Positions 43,382 through 53,525 of a stretch of 64,000 nucleotides of DNA are shown here, piece after piece (within the stretch, counting starts at the first letter, position 1; every line of letters starts with the position of its first letter). The notes below the pieces were generated by a model. It ran no database searches and had not been told where the DNA came from. It was given only the letters and a program-made list of their open reading frames with translations. This DNA comes from Variovorax sp. TBS-050B (GTDB taxonomy: Bacteria > Pseudomonadota > Gammaproteobacteria > Burkholderiales > Burkholderiaceae_C): NCBI RefSeq assembly GCF_029893635.1, contig NZ_JARXYR010000002.1, forward strand, positions 3,509,001 through 3,573,000, given 5' to 3'. The position numbers and the translations under genes are program-made.

Positions 43382-43510
43382 GGGGGTTGCTCCTTTGCGT
43401 GGGGATGGAGAGAGAGAGGCCGCCGCAGATTCGCGCCGCGCCGACGGCCGCGGCGTAGGAATGCGTCGCCTCCGCCTGCAAGTGCGCGGCAGCGCGGCCG
43501 GGCGAGGGGC

Positions 43511-44932
43511 TCAGCGGGGGAAGGCGTCCTGCAGCCCGTGCGCGATCTCGGCCACCAGCGCCTCGCGCTGCGGCATGGGGCGCCAGAAGGCGCGCGTCGC
43601 GCTGCCCGTCGCTTCCCACTCGGGGTGGCTGCGCGCGGGGCGTGCCGCGCGCACGGCGGCGGCGGCGGCGCGGGCCGGTGCGTCCTCGGCGGCGGCCGCT
43701 TCGGCGGTCTCGATGCGCGTGGTGGCGGCATGCCCGCGCTGTTCGAGCGCGCGCGTGAGCTCGAGCTGCCATGCGACCAGCGCGAACAGCACGCCGTCCT
43801 CGGCCGTGAGCTCGTGCAGGTCGCGCAGCCGGTTGGCGAGCTTGCGGCCGAGCGGGCCCCAGCCCTGCGAGACCGCACCGCCGATCGCGCCCCCCATCGC
43901 CGCGCCCGCGCCGAGCGAGATGCCGGCCAGCGCGAGATCGGCCACCACGCCCACCGCCGCGCCGATCACCGCGCCCTTGCCGAGCCGCAGCCCGGCTTCC
44001 TTCATCGCCTCGGGGCTGAAGAAGTCGAGCGACCAGCGGCCCTCGACCAGCGGCAGCGGCGCCTCGCCCGCATCGTCCTGCCGGAAGCCGAACAGCGCGA
44101 GCAGGTCGTCGGTGCAGCGCTGCGCCTTGTCGAAGACGTCCTTGCGCAGCGCCGCGACGATCGCCTGCCGGCGCGCGGCATCGGCGAAAGTCTCGGCGGG
44201 CACGGTGCGGCGCAGCGCGGCGGCATCGACCAGCAGCTGCGCGATCCGCGTGCAGGCCGCGCCGCGGCGCGCCTCGGCCTCGGTCGCGAGCGCCTCCACC
44301 ACGCCGCGCAGCAATTCGCGCCGGTCGCGCAGCAGCGTGGCGAGGTCGGTGTACAGCTCGCGCTCCGCGCCCACGAAGGGCGCCGCGGCATCGAAGCGCA
44401 CCTGCACGTGCAGCCCGTAGGCCGAGAGCAGCTCCTTCCATGCCGGCTCGCGGCTCGCGGCGTCGCGCACGAAGTTGAGCACCGGCAGCACCGGCCGTCC
44501 GCAGGCATTGAGCAGTTCGATCTCGTCGCGGAACTTCGGCAGCACCGGCTCGCGCACGTCGATGACCAGAAAGGCCGCATCGATCTCGAGCATGGTGCGC
44601 AGCACCTTCGCCTCCTGCTCGAACACGCCGTGGGCCTCGGGCCCCTGCAGGAACCGGCGGATGCGCTCGGGCGGCGTGGTGGCCGGGGCGCCCAGGCCCG
44701 CGAGGTGCTCGCGCAGCGCGACCGCATCCTCCAGGCCCGGCGTGTCGAAGAAGCGGACCACCGGCCGGCCGTCCACGTCGAGGTCGACCGATTCGACGTG
44801 GCGCGTGGTGCCCGGCCGCTGCGAGACCTCGCCGAAGGCCGCGCGCCGCGTGAGCGTGCGCAGCAGCGAGGTCTTGCCCGCGTTGGTGTGGCCGACCACG
44901 GCGATGCGGATGGCGTCCCGCTGAGCGTTCAT
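43511..44932 (-). CDS. Dynamin/Era-like GTPase with DUF3482 domain
   Basis: 473 residues. N-terminal GTPase: P-loop GHTNAGKTSLL (14-24), switch RPGTTRH, G3 DTPGLED, and NFVRD in place of NKxD. The rest matches DUF3482: a helical region (ELYTDLATLLRDRRELLRGV), then a glycine-zipper hydrophobic hairpin (GAVIGAAVGVVADLALAGIS, LGAGAAMGGAIGGAVSQGWG) that could insert in or lie on the membrane, and an amphipathic Ala-rich tail. Start ATG 44932 overlaps the DUF2868 stop by 4 bp, so the GTPase is translationally coupled to that membrane protein and they probably form one complex of unknown function. Confidence 0.85.
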   Translation of the reverse strand: MNAQRDAIRIAVVGHTNAGKTSLLRTLTRRAAFGEVSQRPGTTRHVESVDLDVDGRPVVRFFDTPGLEDAVALREHLAGLGAPATTPPERIRRFLQGPEAHGVFEQEAKVLRTMLEIDAAFLVIDVREPVLPKFRDEIELLNACGRPVLPVLNFVRDAASREPAWKELLSAYGLHVQVRFDAAAPFVGAERELYTDLATLLRDRRELLRGVVEALATEAEARRGAACTRIAQLLVDAAALRRTVPAETFADAARRQAIVAALRKDVFDKAQRCTDDLLALFGFRQDDAGEAPLPLVEGRWSLDFFSPEAMKEAGLRLGKGAVIGAAVGVVADLALAGISLGAGAAMGGAIGGAVSQGWGPLGRKLANRLRDLHELTAEDGVLFALVAWQLELTRALEQRGHAATTRIETAEAAAAEDAPARAAAAAVRAARPARSHPEWEATGSATRAFWRPMPQREALVAEIAHGLQDAFPR

Positions 44933-46323
44933 GCAGTCGCGCCCTGCAGGGCGTCCTCCAGGCGCTGCGCGGCCGTCACGCGCGGCGCGAGGCCGGTGTC
45001 GCGCAGCCAGTCGGTCCAGCGCTGCGCCGGCCCGGCGCCGGCCAGCCAGAGCCGGCATTCGCCGCTGTGCGCCAGCAGTTCGCGCACGAAGCGTTCGGTG
45101 CCGCGGTCGGGGCTCGATGCGGCATGGCAGACCAGCAGCACGCTGCGCGGATGCGCCTGCGCGAGCAGGTCGAGCAGCGCGCGGCGCGCGGAGGCGCTGC
45201 CGTCGATCCGCCGCACCTCGGCCGCGGCAGGCAGGCCCGCCGGCGGCCAGGGCAGGTCGGGCGGCAGCTCGAAGCCGACCACGACGAGCCCGTCGCGCAG
45301 CGCCGCGGGCGCGAGGCCGGGCGGCAGGTCGGCGGGCGTGCGGCCCGGGTCCGCGTCGACGATCGCCGGCGGCGCGAGCGCGGCGAAGCGGTCGGCCAGC
45401 CGCCGGTAGTAGGGCGCCTGCCAGTCCGGCTGCAGCGCGCCGCGGCGGCGGCGCCACACGAGCGCGCTCCAGAGCACCAGCGCGAGGCGCGGCAGCAGGC
45501 CGTAGACCACGATGCAGCCCGTGAGCCACAGCGCCCAGCTGCGCTGGCCCGCCGCGCCCGGCGCGGGCGCCAGCACGGTGGCCGCATCGGGCACCGGAAA
45601 GCCGAGCTGCGCCGGCGCCCAGCCCAGCAGCTGCACCGCACGCACGAAGAAGGCCGGGTCGAGGATGGTCGTTTCCCAGCTCAGCGTGTAGCTGCGGAAC
45701 GCGAGCGCGAACAGCATCGCCGCGAGCACCACCGCGAAGGAGAGCGCCCAGATGCCGTGGCTCACGAGCCCGAAGGCCCAGGGCAGCAGCCGCGCGCGCG
45801 TGAGCAGCCCCGTGGCCGCGCGCAGCAGCAGCGGGGCCTGCCCGCGCTTTCCGCCGGCCACGCGCGCGGTCAGCGAGAGCCAGATCCAGCCGAGCGAGGC
45901 GCCATTGAAGGCACCCGGCAGCCACAGTCCGGCCAGCCACAGCAGCAGCGTGATCGCATGCAGCCCGAGCAGGCTCACCAGCGCGACGATGACGTTGATG
46001 TGCCGCTCGCCGCCGCCCACCACGTTGCCGGCCAGCCCGAGCCCGGCCGCGACGATCAGCGCCACCAGCCCGAGCAGAATCCAGGGCGCCCACTGGTGCG
46101 CACGGGCGAGTTCGGCCGCGAGGCCGATGCGTTCGCCGAGCGCGAGCGCACGGGCCGTGATCTGCGCACGGTGGTCGGTGGTGGTGCTGCTGCTGTTGCC
46201 GCGGAAGAGGGCGGTGCGCATGGCCTGCGCATCGTCGAGCGGACCGGGCTGCTCGGCCCAGCGGATCGCTTCGGTGACGACCGCATCGGAAAGGGCTGGT
46301 TCGCGCCGCGCGTTCTTGATCAA
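44929..46323 (-). CDS. DUF2868 integral membrane protein, partner of the DUF3482 GTPase
   Basis: 464 residues with about four to six membrane helices in the first 300 residues (APWILLGLVALIVAAGLGLA, VIVALVSLLGLHAITLLLWL, IWALSFAVVLAAMLFALAFR, ALWLTGCIVVYGLLPRLALV) and a soluble C-terminal domain with a Rossmann-like start (DGLVVVGFELPPDLPW, RRALLDLLAQAHPRSVLLVC). Starts with TTG at 46323 after GAAGGGACCC; no nearby ATG preserves the conserved N-terminus. Function unknown; tight overlap with the GTPase gene is the main clue. Confidence 0.8.
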   Translation of the reverse strand: MIKNARREPALSDAVVTEAIRWAEQPGPLDDAQAMRTALFRGNSSSTTTDHRAQITARALALGERIGLAAELARAHQWAPWILLGLVALIVAAGLGLAGNVVGGGERHINVIVALVSLLGLHAITLLLWLAGLWLPGAFNGASLGWIWLSLTARVAGGKRGQAPLLLRAATGLLTRARLLPWAFGLVSHGIWALSFAVVLAAMLFALAFRSYTLSWETTILDPAFFVRAVQLLGWAPAQLGFPVPDAATVLAPAPGAAGQRSWALWLTGCIVVYGLLPRLALVLWSALVWRRRRGALQPDWQAPYYRRLADRFAALAPPAIVDADPGRTPADLPPGLAPAALRDGLVVVGFELPPDLPWPPAGLPAAAEVRRIDGSASARRALLDLLAQAHPRSVLLVCHAASSPDRGTERFVRELLAHSGECRLWLAGAGPAQRWTDWLRDTGLAPRVTAAQRLEDALQGATA

Positions 46324-46402
46324 CAGGGTCCCTTCGCTTCAGGCCCCGCCATTGCCGGGGCCGCGCGAATTATGCCCGCGGCCCTGCGGTGCGCGGTGCA
46401 TT

Positions 46403-46440
46403 CCCAAGCGAAACGGGGCCGCGCGCGAACGCGGCCCCGT
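46403..46440 (-). terminator. Intrinsic terminator after the 24-residue peptide gene
   Basis: On the minus strand: perfect 11-bp stem ACGGGGCCGCG/CGCGGCCCCGT (46413-46440), 6-nt loop, followed by TTTCGCTT, a moderate T-run. It lies 34 bp below the stop codon of the small gene at 46474-46548 and before the DUF2868 gene. Confidence 0.75.
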
Positions 46441-46473
46441 GGCAGTTGGCGCGAGTCGAGAGCGCGTGCGGTC

Positions 46474-46548
46474 TTAGCGAAGGCCGAAGAACGAAAGCAC
46501 GGCGACGACCACGACAACCAGACCGACGATGTAGATGATGGAATTCAC
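46474..46548 (-). CDS. 24-residue single-span membrane peptide
   Basis: GTG-started minigene encoding MNSIIYIVGLVVVVVAVLSF FGLR: almost entirely one hydrophobic helix ending in Arg. The evidence for expression is an excellent ribosome site (AGGAG, 8 nt before GTG 46548) and a dedicated terminator 34 bp after the TAA stop (46474-46476). No homologue is claimed; similar one-helix peptides are often stress-induced membrane-complex modulators. Confidence 0.65.
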   Translation of the reverse strand: MNSIIYIVGLVVVVVAVLSFFGLR

Positions 46549-46696
46549 GCGAGGACTCCTCGTTGTTGACGACAGCTTCAGCATCGCGCCGGGGGTGGGC
46601 CGGGGCTGTCGGCAAGAGGCGGCCCGTGCTGTAGGACTCGCGAAGAGCCGGCCGCCCGCATCCGCGCCGGCCTGCCCGGGATCAGGGGGGTCCTGG

Positions 46697-48562
<1,866 letters not shown>

Positions 48563-48633
48563 CAAGGCGGGCGATCTCCTGGCGAAGCTGCGACTCTAGC
48601 CGGCGCCGCATGTCCTTGCACCGTAAAGGTGCG

Positions 48634-49539
48634 TTAGGCCGCAGCGGCCGGCGGGCCGCCGAGCCGCTCGCCCAGGAAGTCGATGAAGCTGCGCAGCTTG
48701 GGCGCCATGTACTGCCGGCTGGTGTAGACCGCGAACAGCGTGACCGGGTGCGGCGCATGGTCGGGCAGCAACCGCACCAGCCGGCCGGCGGCCAGGTCCT
48801 CGTCGATCAGCCATTCGGGCAGGAAGGCGATGCCCATGTCCGCGCGCACCGCATGCAGCGTGAGCGTGGTGTCGTCCGAGCGCATCACCGGCGTCAGCCG
48901 CAGCGCGAACATGCGCCCGCCCGGCCCCTTGAGCGCCAGGTTGTCGAGGTTGACGTAGCTCGGCACGATGGCGCCGAGCCGCGCCACGTCGGCCGGCAGC
49001 GCCGGGCTGCCGCCCATGCGGCGCAGCAGCGCGGGCGTGGCCGCGAGATGGAAGGGCACGCGGCACAGCGGCCGCGCGATCAGCGCCGGCGAGGGCTCCT
49101 GCGTGGCGCGCAGCGCCAGGTCGTAGCCGTCGGCCGCGAGATCGACCTTGCGGTTCTCCAGGTGGATGTCGACCAGCACCTCGGGAAAGCGCGCGCGGTA
49201 GTCGGCCAGCACGCGCGCGAAGCGCGGCGTGGCGCACCACACGGGCGCGCTCACTTTGAGCTGGCCGCGCGGCGCCTCGCTCTTCTGGCCGATGGCGGCC
49301 TCGGCGGCGTCGAGCAGGTCGAGCGCGCGGCGGCTCTGTTCGTACCAGGCGGTGCCGGCCTCGGTCAGGCTCAGGTGGCGGCTCGACCGGTGCAGAAGCC
49401 GTGCGCCGAGCGACTTCTCGAGCTGCGCCACATGCTTGCTCGCCATCGGCGGCGACATCGACAGGCGCCCGGCCGCGGCCGCGAAGCTGCCCGCTTCGAC
49501 GACTTCGCGGAACACGCGCAGGCTGGTCAGGCGGTCCAT
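48634..49539 (-). CDS. LysR-family regulator, divergent from DOPA-dioxygenase-like gene
   Basis: 301-residue LysR regulator. Helix-turn-helix GSFAAAAGRLSMSPPMASKH, then VAQLEKSLGARLLHRSSRHL; effector domain from RGQLKVSAPVWCATPRFARV. ATG 49539 (MDRLTSLRVFREVVEAG) is the standard N-terminus; the frame is open to 49596 but those codons run through the operator region. Paired boxes at 49547-49561 and 49588-49602 in the shared gap are its likely sites; the usual target of such regulators is the divergent gene, here the ygiD-like one. Confidence 0.9.
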   Translation of the reverse strand: MDRLTSLRVFREVVEAGSFAAAAGRLSMSPPMASKHVAQLEKSLGARLLHRSSRHLSLTEAGTAWYEQSRRALDLLDAAEAAIGQKSEAPRGQLKVSAPVWCATPRFARVLADYRARFPEVLVDIHLENRKVDLAADGYDLALRATQEPSPALIARPLCRVPFHLAATPALLRRMGGSPALPADVARLGAIVPSYVNLDNLALKGPGGRMFALRLTPVMRSDDTTLTLHAVRADMGIAFLPEWLIDEDLAAGRLVRLLPDHAPHPVTLFAVYTSRQYMAPKLRSFIDFLGERLGGPPAAAA

Positions 49540-49546
49540 GGCGAGA

Positions 49547-49602
49547 TTTCCTGTGAAGAAACGAATCGATGCATCGTAGCCTGTCGATTTCTTCAAGGGA
49601 AA
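49547..49602. promoter_or_regulatory. Paired inverted LysR-type boxes
   Basis: TTTCCTGTGAAGAAA (49547-49561) and TTTCTTCAAGGGAAA (49588-49602) are inverted copies matching at 13 of 15 positions, each also with TTTC...GAAA symmetry, centres 41 bp apart. A perfect decamer palindrome CGATGCATCG (49567-49576) lies between them. They fill the 102-bp gap between the LysR and dioxygenase genes. Confidence 0.65.
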
Positions 49603-49641
49603 TGTCTACAGTGGCTGCAACGCCCGAAGGAGCCTCACGAC

Positions 49642-50475
49642 ATGACCCCCGACCACGCCACCACCCCGCGCCTGCCCACCTATTTCATCTCCCATGGCGG
49701 CGGCCCCTGGCCCTGGATGAAGAAGGAGATGGGCGGCGCCTACGACCGGCTCGCGGCCGCGCTCGCCGACATGCCGCGCCAGATCGGCCGCACGCCCGCG
49801 GCCATCCTCATGGTCTCGGCGCACTGGGAGGCGCCGGTCTTCATGGTGCAGGGCCATCCGCAGCCGCCGATGGTCTACGACTACGGCGGCTTTCCGGCCC
49901 ACACCTACCAGGTGCGCTACGACGCGCCCGGTTCGCCTGCACTGGCACAGCGCGTGGCCGCGCTGATCGAGGCGGCCGGGCTGCCCGCGGCCATCGACCC
50001 CGAACGCGGCTTCGACCACGGCATGTTCTCGCCCATGGCCGCGATCTATCCCGACGCGCGCGTGCCGGTGGTGCAGCTGTCGCTCCGGCGCGGGCTCGAT
50101 CCGGCCGAGCATCTTGCGCTCGGCCGCGCGATCGCGCCGCTGCGCGACGAGAACGTGCTCATCGTCGGCAGCGGGCTGAGCTATCACAACCTGCGCAACT
50201 TCGGCCCGCAGGCGCACGAGGTCTCCAAGGCCTTCGGCGACTGGCTCGACCACACGGCCGTGCAGTCGGCGCCGGCCGAGCGCGTGCAGCGGCTCGCCGA
50301 CTGGGCGGCGGCACCCTCGGCGCGCATGGCGCATCCGCGCGAGGAGCACCTGATCCCGCTGATGGTGGCGGTGGGCGCGGCCGAGCAGGAACGCGGCGAG
50401 CGGGTCTACCACGAGGAGGCCTTCATGGGCGGCCTGGTGGTGTCGAGCTACCGCTTCGGCGCCGCCGCGGCCTGA
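49642..50475 (+). CDS. ygiD: Extradiol-type DOPA dioxygenase (YgiD/LigB-like)
   Basis: 277-residue class III extradiol ring-cleavage dioxygenase of the 4,5-DOPA dioxygenase group. Metal-ligand histidines are expected in YFISHGGGPWPWMKKEMGG and FDHGMFSPMAAIYP, with AILMVSAHWEAPVFMVQGHP and ARMAHPREEHLIPLMVAVGA completing the site. Probably cleaves small catechols; relatives of E. coli YgiD have broad activity. Start ATG 49642 follows CGAAGGAGCCTCACGAC. Followed after 23 bp by an alpha/beta hydrolase that could act in the same transcript on a ring-cleavage or ester substrate. Confidence 0.9.
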   Translation: MTPDHATTPRLPTYFISHGGGPWPWMKKEMGGAYDRLAAALADMPRQIGRTPAAILMVSAHWEAPVFMVQGHPQPPMVYDYGGFPAHTYQVRYDAPGSPALAQRVAALIEAAGLPAAIDPERGFDHGMFSPMAAIYPDARVPVVQLSLRRGLDPAEHLALGRAIAPLRDENVLIVGSGLSYHNLRNFGPQAHEVSKAFGDWLDHTAVQSAPAERVQRLADWAAAPSARMAHPREEHLIPLMVAVGAAEQERGERVYHEEAFMGGLVVSSYRFGAAAA

Positions 50476-50498
50476 GCGCCTGCGGGCAGAATCGGGCG

Positions 50499-51386
50499 AT
50501 GGCTTCCTTCATTCCCGATTCCACCGCCGAAGCCCGCGCCGCTCGCGCCGCCATCGACCGCATCGCCGCACTCGGCACCCGCCACGACGTGGAACATGCG
50601 GGCGTGCGCGTCTGCTGGCGCCGCTTCGGCCCCGCGAGCGGCAGCGGCGCCGCGACGCCGCTGGTGCTGCTGCACGGCGGCCACGGCAGCTGGATGCACT
50701 GGCTGCGCAACGTCGAGGCGCTCTCGGCCGAGCGCACGCTGTGGCTGCCCGACATGCCCGGCTTCCATGATTCCGACGCACCGCCGGCCGCCGCGCCGGG
50801 CGGCGATCCGCTCGGTCCGCTGCTCGATGCGCTCGGCGGCTCGCTCGACCGGCTGATCGGTGCCGGCACGCCCATCGACCTCGGCGGCTTCTCGTTCGGC
50901 GGCCTCACGGCCGCGCGCTTCGCGGTGCGGCGCGGCGCGATCCGGCGCCTGCTGCTCGTGGGCAGCGGCGGCCACGGCACGCTCCGGCGCATGTCGGCGC
51001 AGATGATCAACTGGCGCGCCGCGCCCGACCGTGCGGAAGAACGCGCGGCGCTGCTGCACAACCTGGCCGCGCTGATGCTGCACGACAGGGCCGCGATCGA
51101 CCCGGTGGCCTTCGAGATCCACGACATCGCCTGCCACGGCACGCGCTTTCGCAGCAAGGAGGTGTCGCAGGCGGGCGGGCTGCAGGCGGCGCTCGACACG
51201 CTCGGCGGGCCGCAGCTGCTGCTCTGGGGCGCGTACGACGTGACCGCCGATCCGCGCCCGCTCGTCGCGTCGCTGGTCGCGGGGCGGCCGGAGCGCGAAG
51301 GCGTGGTGATCGACGGCGCAGGGCATTGGGCGCAATACGAGCGCGCCGAGGAATTCAACCGCCGCGTGCTGCGTTTCCTCGGCTGA
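50499..51386 (+). CDS. Alpha/beta hydrolase
   Basis: 295 residues. LVLLHGGHGSWMHWLRNVEA holds the oxyanion motif HGG; nucleophile elbow GGFSFGG about residue 130; general acid region LWGAYDVTADPR; and the last catalytic histidine in VVIDGAGHWAQYERAEEFNR. The N-terminal ~50 residues form an extra helical cap (AEARAARAAIDRIAALGTRH). Substrate unknown; position after the DOPA-dioxygenase-like gene suggests meta-cleavage product or ester hydrolysis. Convergent with the Bug receptor, 3 bp between stop codons. Confidence 0.85.
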   Translation: MASFIPDSTAEARAARAAIDRIAALGTRHDVEHAGVRVCWRRFGPASGSGAATPLVLLHGGHGSWMHWLRNVEALSAERTLWLPDMPGFHDSDAPPAAAPGGDPLGPLLDALGGSLDRLIGAGTPIDLGGFSFGGLTAARFAVRRGAIRRLLLVGSGGHGTLRRMSAQMINWRAAPDRAEERAALLHNLAALMLHDRAAIDPVAFEIHDIACHGTRFRSKEVSQAGGLQAALDTLGGPQLLLWGAYDVTADPRPLVASLVAGRPEREGVVIDGAGHWAQYERAEEFNRRVLRFLG

Positions 51387-51389
51387 GTC

Positions 51390-52379
51390 TCACTGCTTCG
51401 CGAGCCCGAGCTTGCGGATCGTCGCGCCCCACTGGTCGTAGGTGGCGCGCGTGAGCTCGGCCAGCTGCTGCGGCGTCGACGATTCGGCCTCGTAGGCGCC
51501 CTGGCGGAAGAAGTCGCGCGTCGCCGGCATCGCGAGCACCTGCGCGAGCGCGGCGTTGAGCCTGGCGACCACCTGCGGCGGCATGCGCGCCGGGCCGTAG
51601 AAGCCGAGCCAGCTCGCCATGTCGACGCCGCTCACGCCCTGTTCGCCCATCGTGGGCACCTCGGGCAGCATGGCGCTGCGCTTCGGCGCCGCCACCGCGA
51701 GCATGCGCACGCGGCCGGTGGCGCTGTTCTGGATCGCGTTGGGCGCCGCGTCGAAGTAGAACTGCACGCGGCCCGCGAGAAAGTCCTTCGCCGCGTCGGC
51801 GCCGCCCTTGTAGGGCACGTGCACGACGTCGAGCCCGGCCTGCTGCGCGAAGGCCTCGCCGTAGATGTGCGAGGAGGTGCCGGTGCCGAAGGAGGCGTAC
51901 GCCGCCTTGCCCGGGTTGGCCTTGATCCAGGCCACGAGCTCCTGCACGTTGCGCGCCGGCACGCTCGCATGCACCGTGAGCACGAGCGGACCGCGCGCGC
52001 CGAGCGAGATCGGCGTCAGGTCCTTGAACGGGTCGTAGCGCACCTGGGCGAGCGTCTGCGGGTTCTGCGCCACCACCGAGGAGGGCGCGTACATCAGCGT
52101 GTAGCCGTCGGGCGCGGCGCGGATCACTTCCTCGGTCGCGAGGATGAAGCTCGCGCCGGGTCGGTTCTCCACGATCACCGGCGTGCCCAGCACCTCGCCG
52201 AGCCTGCCGGCGACGAAGCGCGCCTGCGCGTCCGAGGCGCCGCCCGCCGCGAGGCCGAGCACGATGCGGACCGTGCGGCCCTTGTCGGGAAAGGGCGCGT
52301 CGGCCGCGCGCGCGGCGAAAGGCAGCAGCGCGAGCGCGGCCGCGAGCCGGCGGCGGCGGAGGTCGGTGGTGCCGTTCAT
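51390..52379 (-). CDS. Bug-family tripartite tricarboxylate receptor (tandem copy 2)
   Basis: 329-residue periplasmic solute receptor. Signal peptide with an Arg-rich n-region (LRRRRLAAALALLPFAARAA), then TVRIVLGLAAGGASDAQARF, ENRPGASFILATEEVIRAAP, VVHVPYKGGADAAKDFLAGR and PARMPPQVVARLNAALAQVL. Very similar to the gene just upstream, including the final GLAKQ, so the pair is a tandem duplication. Overlaps it by 4 bp (ATGA). Divergent from the FAD oxidoreductase operon, suggesting uptake of that pathway's substrate. Confidence 0.92.
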   Translation of the reverse strand: MNGTTDLRRRRLAAALALLPFAARAADAPFPDKGRTVRIVLGLAAGGASDAQARFVAGRLGEVLGTPVIVENRPGASFILATEEVIRAAPDGYTLMYAPSSVVAQNPQTLAQVRYDPFKDLTPISLGARGPLVLTVHASVPARNVQELVAWIKANPGKAAYASFGTGTSSHIYGEAFAQQAGLDVVHVPYKGGADAAKDFLAGRVQFYFDAAPNAIQNSATGRVRMLAVAAPKRSAMLPEVPTMGEQGVSGVDMASWLGFYGPARMPPQVVARLNAALAQVLAMPATRDFFRQGAYEAESSTPQQLAELTRATYDQWGATIRKLGLAKQ

Positions 52380-53371
52380 TGCTTGGCCAGCCCCACCTGC
52401 TGCACCATCGCGCCCCAGCGCTCGTAGGTGGTGCGCGTGACGCCGGCGAATTCCTCGGGCGTGGAACCGCCGGCCTCGTAGCCGCCGTTGCGGTAGAACT
52501 CCTGCACCTGCGGCATCGCCAGCACCTTGGCGAGCGCGCCGTTGAGCGTGGCGACCACCTGCGGCGGCATGCGCGCCGGCCCGTAGAAGCCGAGCCAGCT
52601 CGGCAGGTCGAGGCCGGCATAGCCCTGCTCGGCGAAGGTCGGCACGTTCGGCAGCGCCGCGATCCGCGCGTTGGCCGCGACAGCGAGGATCCTGACCTTG
52701 CCGGTGCCCGAGGTGATGACCGCCGACGAGGCCGAGTCGAACATGTACTGCACGCGCCCGCCGATCAGGTCCTTGGCCGCGTCGGAGCCGCCCTTGTAGG
52801 GAATGTGGACCGCGTCGATGCCGGTCTTCTTGACGAAGGCCTCGCCGTAGATGTGCGACGAAGTGCCCGCGCCGAAGGAGGCATAGCTCACCTGCCCGGG
52901 ACGCGACTTCACGTAGGCCACCAGCTCCTTCACGTTCGCGGCCGGCACGGTAGTGCTGACCGAGAGCACCAGCGGCCCGCGCCCGCCCATCGAGATGGGC
53001 GTGAAGTCCTTGAACGGGTCGTAGGGCACCTGGGCGAAGGTGTGCGGGTTCTGCGCCATGGTGGAAGAGGGCGCATAGAGCAGCGTGTAGCCGTCGGGCA
53101 GGGCGCGCGCCACTTCGCCCGCGGCGAGCATGGTGCTCGCGCCCGGCCGGTTGTCGACGATCACGCTGGTGCCCAGCAGCTCGCCGAGTTTCTGCGCCAC
53201 GATGCGCGCCTGCGCGTCGGTGCCGCCGCCGGCCGTGAAGCCCACGACGATGCGGATCGGCTTGCCGCGCGCCGGAAAGTCCTGCGCCAGCGCCAGCGGC
53301 GCCAGTCCCAGCCAGGCTGCGGCACCCAGCGCCGCGCCGAAGGCACGGCGCGTGCCCCGTAGTCGTTTCAT
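52376..53371 (-). CDS. Bug-family tripartite tricarboxylate receptor (tandem copy 1)
   Basis: 331-residue receptor. Signal MKRLRGTRRAFGAALGAAAW with possible Tat character (RRAF), cleavage after ALAQ; mature part PIRIVVGFTAGGGTDAQARI, VDNRPGASTMLAAGEVARAL, AVHIPYKGGSDAAKDLIGGR, PNVPTFAEQGYAGLDLPSWL. About two-thirds of residues appear identical to the downstream copy by eye. Start ATG 53371 follows GGAGACAAAG; a frame extension to 53449 is AT-rich and unlike the signal. Shares the AT-rich region 53372-53525 with the divergent FAD oxidoreductase gene. Confidence 0.92.
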   Translation of the reverse strand: MKRLRGTRRAFGAALGAAAWLGLAPLALAQDFPARGKPIRIVVGFTAGGGTDAQARIVAQKLGELLGTSVIVDNRPGASTMLAAGEVARALPDGYTLLYAPSSTMAQNPHTFAQVPYDPFKDFTPISMGGRGPLVLSVSTTVPAANVKELVAYVKSRPGQVSYASFGAGTSSHIYGEAFVKKTGIDAVHIPYKGGSDAAKDLIGGRVQYMFDSASSAVITSGTGKVRILAVAANARIAALPNVPTFAEQGYAGLDLPSWLGFYGPARMPPQVVATLNGALAKVLAMPQVQEFYRNGGYEAGGSTPEEFAGVTRTTYERWGAMVQQVGLAKQ

Positions 53372-53525
53372 CTTTGTCTCCGTTGGAATGCGGCGCGTAT
53401 ATTGATCTTCAAAATCACAAAACGCCATATCAGCTAGGGAATACCCCAAAGTTCATCGTATTTGCTTTGACAAAATGGAAAGTGAAATCAAAATACAACG
53501 AAACACCGGAACTCAACGCCCTCCC
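53372..53525. promoter_or_regulatory. AT-rich divergent control region
   Basis: About 150 bp with much lower GC than anything nearby, between the tandem receptor genes and the FAD oxidoreductase gene. It contains a TTGACA (53467-53472) that could be a -35 box on the plus strand, with only weak -10 candidates, and loose dyads TGAT-N7-ATCA (53403-53417) and TTTGA...TCAAA. It is the obvious site for IclR control, but no convincing operator stands out. Confidence 0.45.

Noticed and set aside
48563..48565. TTG start for the ABC exporter
   Set aside because: The adjacent ATG at 48562 is sufficient and adds only one codon difference.
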